A DNA stretch of 5,933 nucleotides from NCBI GenBank assembly GCA_027625205.1, contig JAQBVZ010000055.1, positions 1-5,933 on the forward strand, written 5' to 3'. This DNA comes from Chloroflexota bacterium. GTDB taxonomy: Bacteria > Chloroflexota > Dehalococcoidia > Lucifugimonadales > Australimonadaceae. The position numbers and the translations under genes were made by a program. Below the pieces are notes generated by a model. It saw only the letters and a program-made list of their open reading frames with translations, was not told where the DNA came from and searched no databases. Within the stretch, counting starts at the first letter, position 1; every line of letters starts with the position of its first letter. Positions 1 to 4,398 of the stretch are shown here, piece after piece.

Positions 1-1072
1 CGTTGCGCCGGAAGGGGACCAGGCCAACCACGTGGAACGTTGCTCCAGGAATTCCCACGCTAATGAGCCGTGCCATTAACACAACTGGTATGGCGAGAAG
101 GCCAACAGTGGCAAATCGCCAGTCAAGGTGGACTGCTACGACCTCCAGGCCAACCAACACGAAGAGGACCGCGTTCAAAATGTCATCAAGAAGCTCCCAG
201 AAGTTGTCCAGGTACCGGCGGGTGGTCTCTGACATTGCCATGGAGCGTGCTTGATTGCCAATGATGATGCCTGCGACAACCACCGTGATGGGCCCGGAGA
301 TATGCAACGCCGTTGCCAGAGCGTAGCCGCCGGATACCATTGCAAGGCTCAACAGCACCTCAGCTGAGTAGTCGTCAATGGAGCGCATAAGGAGGTATGA
401 AATCCATCCAAGTGCGAGGCCCAACAGGGCGCCCCCACCGGCCTCAAGGAGCAGGAACCCGCCCACCTTGGAAAGCACCGGCTCTTCCCCGGCGAAGGCT
501 ATGCTGGCGATTGTTAGGAAAACGACGACACCCACGCCGTCATTGAAGAGTGATTCACCGGCCATGGTGGTTTCCAGAGGTTGGGGGGCACCCGCCCGCT
601 TCAGGATGCCCAGCACGGCAACCGGGTCTGTGGGAGCGATGAGCGCACCAAACAGCAAGCCTTGGATTAGACCAACATCAAACCCCAACAGCGTTGCGAC
701 GCCCCAGAACAGCGTCCCGGCAATGGCGCCGCTGGCCACGACGCTGAACGTAGCCAAACTGGCGGTCTGGGCCATCACGCCGCGCAGTGCGGCAAGGTCA
801 ATGTGCAAGGCGCCTGCAAATAGAAGGTAAGCCAGCAGTCCATGAAGCAAGACTTCATCAAAGTGCAAGGAGTCGACGAACTCACGGGTCGTCTCCTGGT
901 CCAAAACGTGGGCGGTGCCAAGCACGACTATGACTAGTGAAAGGGCCAGGGAGATGGCCATGAGCGCGATGGTGGGAGGGAGGCGCAGGTAGCGGGTGTT
1001 CAGATAGCTTGCTGCGGCCGCGAAGCCCAAGACGACCGCAATCGCGGTGAATACTTTCTCAGTTTCGGTCAT
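1..1072 (-). CDS. CPA1-family (NhaP-type) Na+/H+ antiporter, 3' end cut by window edge
   Basis: An inner-membrane cation/proton exchanger of the monovalent cation:proton antiporter 1 family, expected to swap Na+ (possibly K+ or Li+) for H+ in pH and salt homeostasis. The frame is open for 357 codons from ATG at 1072 to the left edge. The protein is a run of hydrophobic helices. It carries the early family signature LLAYLLFAGALHIDL (about residues 81-95), the GALIAPTDPVAV motif with Asp149 (TDP), and GESLFNDGVGVVVF with Glu173 and the Asn177-Asp178 pair. In characterised NhaP proteins these TDP and ND carboxylates form the ion-binding site. The region LDDILNAVLFVLVGLEV and a conserved-type MAR follow further on. 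Family members usually have about 400 or more residues, so the last helices are missing. A weak ribosome binding site (AGGATAGG) lies 6 bases before the ATG. The gene sits 189 bases behind the RRM gene on the same strand. The family call is firm; the ion transported cannot be read from sequence. Confidence 0.93.
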   Translation of the reverse strand, partial: MTETEKVFTAIAVVLGFAAAASYLNTRYLRLPPTIALMAISLALSLVIVVLGTAHVLDQETTREFVDSLHFDEVLLHGLLAYLLFAGALHIDLAALRGVMAQTASLATFSVVASGAIAGTLFWGVATLLGFDVGLIQGLLFGALIAPTDPVAVLGILKRAGAPQPLETTMAGESLFNDGVGVVVFLTIASIAFAGEEPVLSKVGGFLLLEAGGGALLGLALGWISYLLMRSIDDYSAEVLLSLAMVSGGYALATALHISGPITVVVAGIIIGNQARSMAMSETTRRYLDNFWELLDDILNAVLFVLVGLEVVAVHLDWRFATVGLLAIPVVLMARLISVGIPGATFHVVGLVPFRRN

Positions 1073-1112
1073 GGTGGGCCTATCCTGTGGGGACGGTCAG
1101 TGGTCGGGGTTG

Positions 1113-1136
1113 CCATTCCAGGCGTGACAGGAATGG
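1113..1136. repeat. Inverted repeat CCATTCC / GGAATGG upstream of antiporter
   Basis: Perfect 7-base arms (CCATTCC at 1113-1119 and GGAATGG at 1130-1136) separated by 10 bases, 41 bases before the antiporter start codon. It could be a hairpin in the antiporter leader or a protein-binding dyad. No T-run follows on either strand, so it is not a standard terminator. The function is unknown. Confidence 0.4.
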
Positions 1137-1142
1137 GTCTAC

Positions 1143-1156
1143 ACCTAGTTCTAGGT
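1143..1156. promoter_or_regulatory. Operator-like palindrome ACCTAG-TT-CTAGGT
   Basis: A perfect 6+2+6 dyad symmetric about position 1149.5, about 70 bases upstream of the antiporter start. The two-base centre and 14-base span suit binding by a dimeric helix-turn-helix regulator better than an RNA hairpin, because a 2-base loop is unfavourable. A direct repeat of AGGTCA (1153-1158 and 1174-1179) starts within its right arm. No convincing -35/-10 pair was found beside it, so assignment as an operator is tentative. Confidence 0.35.
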
Positions 1157-1261
1157 CATGGCATGCGAAGCTAAGGTCAGACGGCTCTACTCCATTACGG
1201 AAAATCAATGTGAATGGCAGTGGCAAAAGAAAGCGCGGCTACGAGCATTACCTACTTTGAT

Positions 1262-1732
1262 TTACCAGTCTCGCGAGTCGTCAGTCTTGCGGTCGCGGCG
1301 TTTCTGGTAGTCGCGACCCTTTTGGTGGGCGTTGCCCTTCTGGGGCACATTGCCCTTCTGGTAATCCTCAGACGGTGGCCTATCGTTACGCGGCTGATAG
1401 GAGCTACGTGGCGGACCATCGTTACGCGGCGGATAGGAGGTACGTGGTTGGTAGTCGGTACGGGGCGGGTATTCAGTACGAGGCCGCGCCTCACGGGGTC
1501 TCGCTTCGATAACGGTGAGGATTCGGCCGTCCAATTCCTTTTCATTCAAGCCTGCCATTGCGCTCCGGGCCTGGGCATCATCAGGCATGTCAACAAAGCC
1601 AAAGCCCTTTGACCGGTTCGTCTCACGGTCCATGACAACCACTGCGGACTCAACTGCGCCATAAGCAGCAAAGGTCTTTTCCAAATCAGCGCTCTGAGTG
1701 TTATAGGACAGATTCCCAACATACATGCGCAT
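1262..1732 (-). CDS. RRM-type RNA-binding protein with hexapeptide-repeat tail
   Basis: A 156-residue single-RRM protein of the small bacterial class resembling cyanobacterial Rbp proteins. These bind single-stranded RNA in the cytoplasm and are often linked to cold or stress responses. The RRM spans about residues 1-77, with RNP2 as MYVGNL (3-8) and RNP1 as KGFGFVDM (42-49), so the aromatic RNA-stacking positions (Tyr4, Phe44, Phe46) are present. From residue 82 the tail is a string of six-residue repeats (YPPRTD, YQPRTS, YPPRND, later YQKGNV, HQKGRD), rich in Arg, Lys, Pro, Gln and Tyr and probably disordered. I chose ATG 1732 because AAGGA lies 6 bases before it. ATG 1738 directly abuts that AAGGA, and a GTG at 1774 would add 14 residues that fall in a structured leader and precede the conserved RRM strand. 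ATG 1726 is also possible. The target RNA is unknown. Confidence 0.92.
   Translation of the reverse strand: MRMYVGNLSYNTQSADLEKTFAAYGAVESAVVVMDRETNRSKGFGFVDMPDDAQARSAMAGLNEKELDGRILTVIEARPREARPRTEYPPRTDYQPRTSYPPRNDGPPRSSYQPRNDRPPSEDYQKGNVPQKGNAHQKGRDYQKRRDRKTDDSRDW
1292..1489 (-). repeat. Tandem 18-base (hexapeptide) repeats in RRM gene tail
   Basis: Residues 82-147 of the RRM protein read as eleven consecutive six-residue units: ARPRTE, YPPRTD, YQPRTS, YPPRND, GPPRSS, YQPRND, RPPSED, YQKGNV, PQKGNA, HQKGRD, YQKRRD. The units pair into 36-base blocks. Blocks 1384-1419 and 1420-1455 are close copies (both begin CGTTACGCGGC and share GATAGGAG and TACGTGG), and 1456-1491 is more diverged. Near-identity of adjacent blocks suggests recent slippage or unequal exchange. 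Confidence 0.8.
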
Positions 1733-1735
1733 TGG

Positions 1736-1767
1736 CATTCCTTGCCAAGAAGATATTCCAAGGAATA
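1736..1767 (-). promoter_or_regulatory. RRM leader: alternative hairpins hiding the ribosome binding site
   Basis: On the mRNA, UAUUCCUUG (1767 to 1759) can pair over nine bases, one of them a U-G pair, with CAAGGAAUG (1744 to 1736). The latter contains the AAGGA Shine-Dalgarno and overlaps the first AUG; the loop is 14 bases. The same upstream segment can instead form a local hairpin, UAUUC-CUUG-GAAUA (1767 to 1754), with a CUUG tetraloop, a loop type known to be unusually stable. The two folds exclude each other, and one frees the ribosome site. The pairing is visible in sequence; a switch function is inferred. Confidence 0.45.
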
Positions 1768-1850
1768 CGTGCACAGCCGCCGGTAGGGAATGCTAGTCGA
1801 ATCAGAACGACTGGCCGGAAGGGGCGGTGCAGAAATTCTTCGGTCGCGTA

Positions 1851-1878
1851 ATTGTACCACTCAGTCGGTTTTTGTCAG
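1851..1878 (-). promoter_or_regulatory. Sigma70-type promoter for the RRM gene
   Basis: Reading the minus strand, CTGACA (-35, one mismatch from TTGACA; 1873-1878) is followed after 16 bases by TACAAT (-10, one mismatch from TATAAT; 1851-1856). Transcription would start near 1844, giving a leader of about 110 bases before the ATG at 1732. A leader of this length fits the structured ribosome-site region listed separately. Confidence 0.6.
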
Positions 1879-2002
1879 AGTTATGGGTATGCTAATGCCG
1901 GTTGTTTTCCCGCTGCGCCCTCCATTTGAAGGTGGATTGAATGTGCTACGGCGTGGCGAGTAGCAGTGTCTAGGGGCTAAACTGCTTAGGCAGGGGGTAT
2001 GC

Positions 2003-3052
2003 ATGGCATGGAATGACAATGCAAGACGCGTCGTTGTGGAAATGTACGATAGCGGCGCGATGGGATGGGCGATAGTCAGCCGAGTGACTGGTGAGTTCCG
2101 CTGTGATGATAAAACCGTTCAGAAGTGTCTGGCTGGCCTTGAGGTGCTGGCCCTCCAATACACGGGCACGGCGCCTGAGCTATTTACAGCGGCCTCAAAC
2201 CGGTTTCGGATTATGCGGGGTACTGACCGCTATCTGAACGAGCTGGAGAGGTTCGCTGATTCTGTTCGAGCGGCAAAAGACTCACCGGAAGGGCGGCATC
2301 ACCGGGAGGAGCTTCGCGCATTTCTCTTGGACCTTGACGGGATTGGGCCTTTACCACTCCGTGACGCACAACTGATGAGATTGGCAACAATCGAACAACT
2401 CGAATGGCCCACTGTGAAGGGGCAATTCATCTGGACGTCAGATAGCCACTGGGAGCTACGGTTGTCTGCAGAAGACCATCGCGAATGGGGCTACCTCCAG
2501 CAGCACCTGGTGGACGATCCCTTCCTGACACATATTGACGATTGGAAGCGCTCAATGGCAGTGGACCTTGCCGCTCGCCTGGAGCTTATTTACGCAGTCG
2601 CAGACATAGTCACAGGGCCTGAAGATGAGGGCGGTACGGGACTGCCACTGCTTCCACTGGCAGATAACGATGAGGATACGATGGGGATTCATCCGTACTT
2701 CGTCTTTACGCTATATGACCAAATCCTCTCCCGCCTGCTGGACCTGCCTGTGGGCCAGAAACGTCGCGAGGACTTCCACGAAGACGTTGAGGGGACAACG
2801 TTCCTTGGTGCGTGGCCCATGGTGTCTTCACCAGATAGCGATCAGCGGCACGCGGCGGTGACGGTGTTCCTGAAGGATCAGGTTGATCTGTTAAAGCTGC
2901 CTACGGCAGACAACGCAAAAGTAGCGTATGAGGACGTCCGTACGTGTACGCGGGTGGTGGCAGAAAACCTTGAGCGCTTTCGGTTACAGTCAGGCCTCTT
3001 CGCGACGAGCCGATGCGATGGGTGCAAAGAGGCGGGACCGCACTGGGACTAA
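2003..3052 (+). CDS. Protein of unknown function with possible N-terminal helix-turn-helix
   Basis: A 349-residue soluble protein that I do not recognise. There is no signal peptide and no membrane segment. ATG 2003 is supported by AGGGGG five bases upstream; nearby ATGs at 1999 and 2008 are out of frame. Residues 5-46 (DNARRVVVEMYD..., then SRVTGEF, then KTVQKCLAGL) look like three short helices in a helix-turn-helix arrangement, which would suggest DNA binding, but no strict motif is met. Residues 72-112 are charged and helical-looking (RYLNELERFADSVRAAK). Residues 205-226 form an acidic, Gly/Pro-containing linker. The middle and C-terminal parts (125-200, 227-335) are mixed and Trp-rich early on. 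The last residues carry a CxxC (Cys338 and Cys341 in RCDGCKEAG) that could bind metal with other cysteines, such as Cys315. It is transcribed alone, away from the RRM gene and towards the lipoprotein gene. Coding status is likely from length, ribosome site and clean composition; function is open. Confidence 0.8.
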   Translation: MAWNDNARRVVVEMYDSGAMGWAIVSRVTGEFRCDDKTVQKCLAGLEVLALQYTGTAPELFTAASNRFRIMRGTDRYLNELERFADSVRAAKDSPEGRHHREELRAFLLDLDGIGPLPLRDAQLMRLATIEQLEWPTVKGQFIWTSDSHWELRLSAEDHREWGYLQQHLVDDPFLTHIDDWKRSMAVDLAARLELIYAVADIVTGPEDEGGTGLPLLPLADNDEDTMGIHPYFVFTLYDQILSRLLDLPVGQKRREDFHEDVEGTTFLGAWPMVSSPDSDQRHAAVTVFLKDQVDLLKLPTADNAKVAYEDVRTCTRVVAENLERFRLQSGLFATSRCDGCKEAGPHWD

Positions 3053-3077
3053 AGCCGGGGGCCAGAGAGAGTTGTTC

Positions 3078-3094
3078 TGGGCAGGCTCTGCCCA
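3078..3094. repeat. Hairpin TGGGCAG-GCT-CTGCCCA after the 349-residue gene
   Basis: A perfect 7-base-pair stem with a 3-base loop starts 26 bases after the stop codon at 3052. A second small stem, GACAG-GCC-CTGTC, follows shortly downstream. Neither is followed by a T-run. They may stabilise the 3' end or assist factor-dependent termination; an intrinsic terminator is not supported. Confidence 0.4.
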
Positions 3095-3152
3095 TGAAAC
3101 GCCCGACAGGCCCTGTCCGCCGAAGCGAATCAGGACCTGCCGGTAAGAGGAG

Positions 3153-3176
3153 CCTTGGTTAGTACCCCAACTAAGG
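3153..3176. repeat. Hairpin CCTTGGTT / AACTAAGG in the convergent gap
   Basis: An 8-base-pair stem on plus-strand RNA, including one G-U pair, with an 8-base loop, between the 3' ends of the 349-residue gene and the lipoprotein gene. On the minus-strand RNA the same position becomes an A-C mismatch. No T-run follows on either side, so its role in termination is unproven. Confidence 0.3.
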
Positions 3177-3195
3177 TAGGGGGCTAAGCTGAGCC

Positions 3196-3221
3196 GTGGA
3201 CCTTCGTTAAGACTGGTCCAC
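3196..3221. repeat. Inverted repeat GTGGACC / GGTCCAC around lipoprotein stop codon
   Basis: Perfect 7-base arms with a 12-base spacer. The lipoprotein's stop codon (TAA, 3207-3209 on the minus strand) lies in the loop and one arm overlaps its last codons (Val-Asp-Gln). It may form the 3'-end hairpin of the lipoprotein mRNA. There is no T-run after it, so it is not a textbook intrinsic terminator. Confidence 0.4.
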
Positions 3222-4037
3222 AACCGTGACCGGACAGTTCACCACCAGGCCGGGCTTGATGATTTCATACCCGGAGGCGCGCACGTCCGCCGCTGAGCGG
3301 ATGGCGTTGGCCTGGTAGCCTTCCGGCACTATCACCAGATTGACTTCCCAGAAGGCACTGTACCCAATGTCTCCTGGCACCACATCAATGACGTTGCGTT
3401 GCCCTTCCACAAACTGCGGGTTGCCCGCGGCGTCCATCCCTGTGATGAATGCCCAGATGGGTACCGCGGACTCCGTGTTCATGCCAAAGTCAGGGTAGTA
3501 GACCTCATCTCCTTCAGACCGCCCCTGGGTAAGGGCCTCACCGCCTTCAAGCATGGTGCCTTCAGGAACTATGGGGCAGTTGACCAAAATGTCAGTGGAC
3601 GTAATGGAATAACCCGCTGCGTCCAATTCCTGCCTGGACCGGACGCTGTCAGGCTGGTAGCTCTCTGGCACCGTCACCAGCATGACGCGCCACAGGTCAC
3701 TGTACCCTTCAACGCCAGGCACGGTGTCCACGATGTTGTGCTGACCTTCCACGAACTGTGGGTTGCCTGCGGAGTCCATCCCTGTGATGAACACAAAAAT
3801 GGGTGCGATTGAAACGGTTCCGTTACTAGCAGGGGACTTCGTTCCGAAGTCGTAGTACTTCACGCCTTTGTCTTGGTACCAGCCAGCCACAAGGGCCTGC
3901 GTCTCAATGGGAATTGGTGTGGCCGTGGACGTTGGGGAAGGGGTGGCTGTTGGTGTTGGCGTGGGTGAGGAGCAAGCTGCCGCCAAGGCCAGGGCCATCA
4001 GCGCAAACAAAGCGAACACAAACTTGGACAATCGCAT
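3207..4037 (-). CDS. Secreted lipoprotein with two tandem copies of one domain
   Basis: A 276-residue exported protein, probably anchored by lipid to the outer face of the membrane. ATG 4037 has a strong ribosome site (AGGAGA, 7 bases upstream); an in-frame TTG at 4070 would only add 11 unlikely residues. Residues 1-21 form a signal peptide (Arg2/Lys5, then a hydrophobic core) ending in a lipobox-like LAAAC with Cys22. A Ser/Thr/Pro spacer (23-44) follows, typical of Chloroflexota lipoproteins. Two homologous domains come next, about 48-158 and 168-272. Each has YYDFG or YPDFG, then FITGMD-AGNPQFVEGQ, a D-VPG, GYS-W-V-LV-VPE-Y, an R-rich step, GY-I and a terminal VNCP with one Cys (154, 268). 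I know such sequences only as an uncharacterised family (from memory similar to Pfam DUF7482; not verified). No catalytic motif is evident; a binding or scaffold role is a guess. Confidence 0.88.
   Translation of the reverse strand: MRLSKFVFALFALMALALAAACSSPTPTPTATPSPTSTATPIPIETQALVAGWYQDKGVKYYDFGTKSPASNGTVSIAPIFVFITGMDSAGNPQFVEGQHNIVDTVPGVEGYSDLWRVMLVTVPESYQPDSVRSRQELDAAGYSITSTDILVNCPIVPEGTMLEGGEALTQGRSEGDEVYYPDFGMNTESAVPIWAFITGMDAAGNPQFVEGQRNVIDVVPGDIGYSAFWEVNLVIVPEGYQANAIRSAADVRASGYEIIKPGLVVNCPVTVVDQS
3399..3791. repeat. Diverged internal duplication within the lipoprotein gene
   Basis: The stretch at about 3399-3440 and that at about 3747-3788 encode the same block, GMD-AGNPQFVEGQ, and keep clear DNA identity, for example ACTGCGGGTTGCCCGCGG against ACTGTGGGTTGCCTGCGG, then TCCATCCCTGTGATGAA in both. 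The copies are about 348 bases apart (116 codons), matching the two-domain protein structure. This is an in-gene duplication, not a mobile repeat. Confidence 0.7.
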
Positions 4038-4103
4038 GGACCACTCTCCTGAAATAGTACTTGGGCGCAAAGTTTCGCCGCTTGACTCACAGTAGAGGAA
4101 GAA

Positions 4104-4142
4104 CCTTAACGAAACATTAAGAGGATTACGGCTCCATTAAGG
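4104..4142 (-). promoter_or_regulatory. TTAA-box cluster upstream of the lipoprotein gene
   Basis: Three similar boxes, CCTTAAC (4104-4110), CATTAAG (4115-4121) and CATTAAG (4135-4141). The TTAA cores are 11 and 20 bases apart, so they lie on nearly the same helix face. An 11-base repeat of TTAA-type half sites recalls binding sites of PhoB/PhoP-class response regulators. On the minus strand a poor -10 (TACTGT, 4089-4094) follows about 10 bases after the nearest box, as at activator-dependent promoters. The regulator is unknown; the link is an inference. Confidence 0.3.
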
Positions 4143-4240
4143 TGTGGCAATGCCCCAGGTAAGAGACAACTGCGTGTTTGTGGACTTGCGGTGAAATGAC
4201 GGGGTCGCACCGGTACTACGATTTCAGATTAAGCTTTTCG

Positions 4241-4294
4241 TCATTGATACGGCGAACGGGGGCGGACTCCTCCTCATTGATAGTGCCGAACGGG
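4241..4294. repeat. 33-base-spaced direct repeat upstream of sdhA
   Basis: TCATTGATA at 4241-4249 and again at 4274-4282. Each is followed by a similar stretch ending in CGAACGGG (GGCGAACGGG at 4251-4260, GCCGAACGGG at 4285-4294). The repeat distance of 33 bases is close to three helical turns, so both copies face the same way. They sit about 110 and 80 bases upstream of the likely sdhA transcription start, a usual place for an activator or a redox regulator. No known consensus is matched. Confidence 0.45.
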
Positions 4295-4336
4295 CCTATT
4301 TGCACTGCATTCTACGGTGCTTCCCTGCTGCGAATT

Positions 4337-4345
4337 TGCTATAGT
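4337..4345 (+). promoter_or_regulatory. Extended -10 promoter candidate for sdhA
   Basis: TGC-TATAGT: an extended TGn followed by a -10 hexamer with one mismatch from TATAAT. No good -35 is found 16-18 bases upstream, which is common for extended -10 promoters and for activated ones. Transcription would begin near 4352, leaving a leader of about 47 bases that is largely occupied by the hairpin at 4363-4380. Confidence 0.45.
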
Positions 4346-4362
4346 GTTGCTCGCAATCTTCA

Positions 4363-4380
4363 CTGCCTACGGATAGGCAG
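4363..4380 (+). promoter_or_regulatory. Perfect hairpin in the sdhA leader
   Basis: CTGCCTA-CGGA-TAGGCAG: a 7-base-pair stem with a 4-base loop, ending five bases before the sdhA AAGGA ribosome site (4386-4390). It is not followed by a T-run, so it is more likely a leader structure affecting mRNA stability or ribosome access, or part of a protein-binding dyad, than a terminator. Confidence 0.5.
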
Positions 4381-4385
4381 CGCCG

Positions 4386-4390
4386 AAGGA
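4386..4390 (+). promoter_or_regulatory. Ribosome binding site of sdhA
   Basis: AAGGA, eight bases before ATG 4399. An ATG at 4391 directly after it is out of frame and too close to be served by it, so 4399 is the start, matching the beginning of the conserved FAD-binding fold. Confidence 0.75.
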
Positions 4391-4398
4391 ATGACCCC

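Larger units (their letters stand above)
1073..1261. other. Intergenic gap between RRM gene and antiporter gene
   Basis: 189 bases between two genes on the minus strand. Besides the two dyads listed separately I see no coding potential, no clear promoter and no hairpin followed by a T-run for the RRM transcript. Read-through from the RRM promoter into the antiporter is therefore possible, but the gap is long for a tight operon. Confidence 0.5.
1733..2002. other. Divergent control region between RRM gene and 349-residue gene
   Basis: 270 non-coding bases. The left part holds the RRM leader and promoter. For the rightward gene at 2003 the best candidate is TTGTCA (1872-1877) with an extended -10 TGC-TAATGC (1890-1898) at a short 15-base spacing. 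It overlaps the RRM promoter back to back and is weak. A small CTGC-TTAG-GCAG hairpin lies just before the rightward ribosome site. Overlapping divergent promoters would couple the two genes' expression, but this is inference. Confidence 0.4.
3053..3206. other. Convergent intergenic gap
   Basis: 154 bases separating two genes that point at each other. It contains several inverted repeats, listed separately, and no coding potential that I would support. Such gaps usually hold terminators for both genes; here only stems without T-runs are visible, which would suit Rho-dependent ends or bidirectional hairpins. Confidence 0.4.
4038..4398. other. Divergent control region between lipoprotein gene and sdhA
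   Basis: 361 bases with no supported gene. The left end carries the lipoprotein ribosome site and TTAA boxes; the right end carries a direct repeat, an extended -10, a hairpin and the sdhA ribosome site, all listed separately. The middle (about 4150-4235) shows only a TGAAAT / ATTTCA inverted repeat with a long spacer (4192-4197, 4221-4226). Frames here are short and lack ribosome sites. Confidence 0.5.

Noticed and set aside
378..830. 150-residue plus-strand frame
   Set aside because: It is antisense to the intact antiporter frame, has no family features and no ribosome site, and has a Pro/Ala/Ser/Arg-rich shadow composition.
1384..1491. Possible CRISPR or other intergenic tandem repeat
   Set aside because: The 36-base blocks are contiguous, lack spacers, stay in frame and encode hexapeptides of the RRM protein.
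1214..1612. 132-residue hydrophobic plus-strand frame that looks like a membrane protein
   Set aside because: It lies opposite the RRM gene. Its repetitive Leu/Val/Ile content is the mirror of the Arg/Pro/Tyr hexapeptide codons. The RRM frame has RNP1/RNP2 motifs, a promoter and a ribosome site.
3078..3094. Intrinsic terminator after the 349-residue gene
   Set aside because: The stem is good but no T-run follows; kept only as a hairpin.
3399..3812. 137-residue plus-strand frame with internal repeats
   Set aside because: Its repeats (HKLRVARGVHPCDE-like) are the antisense image of the duplicated lipoprotein domain.
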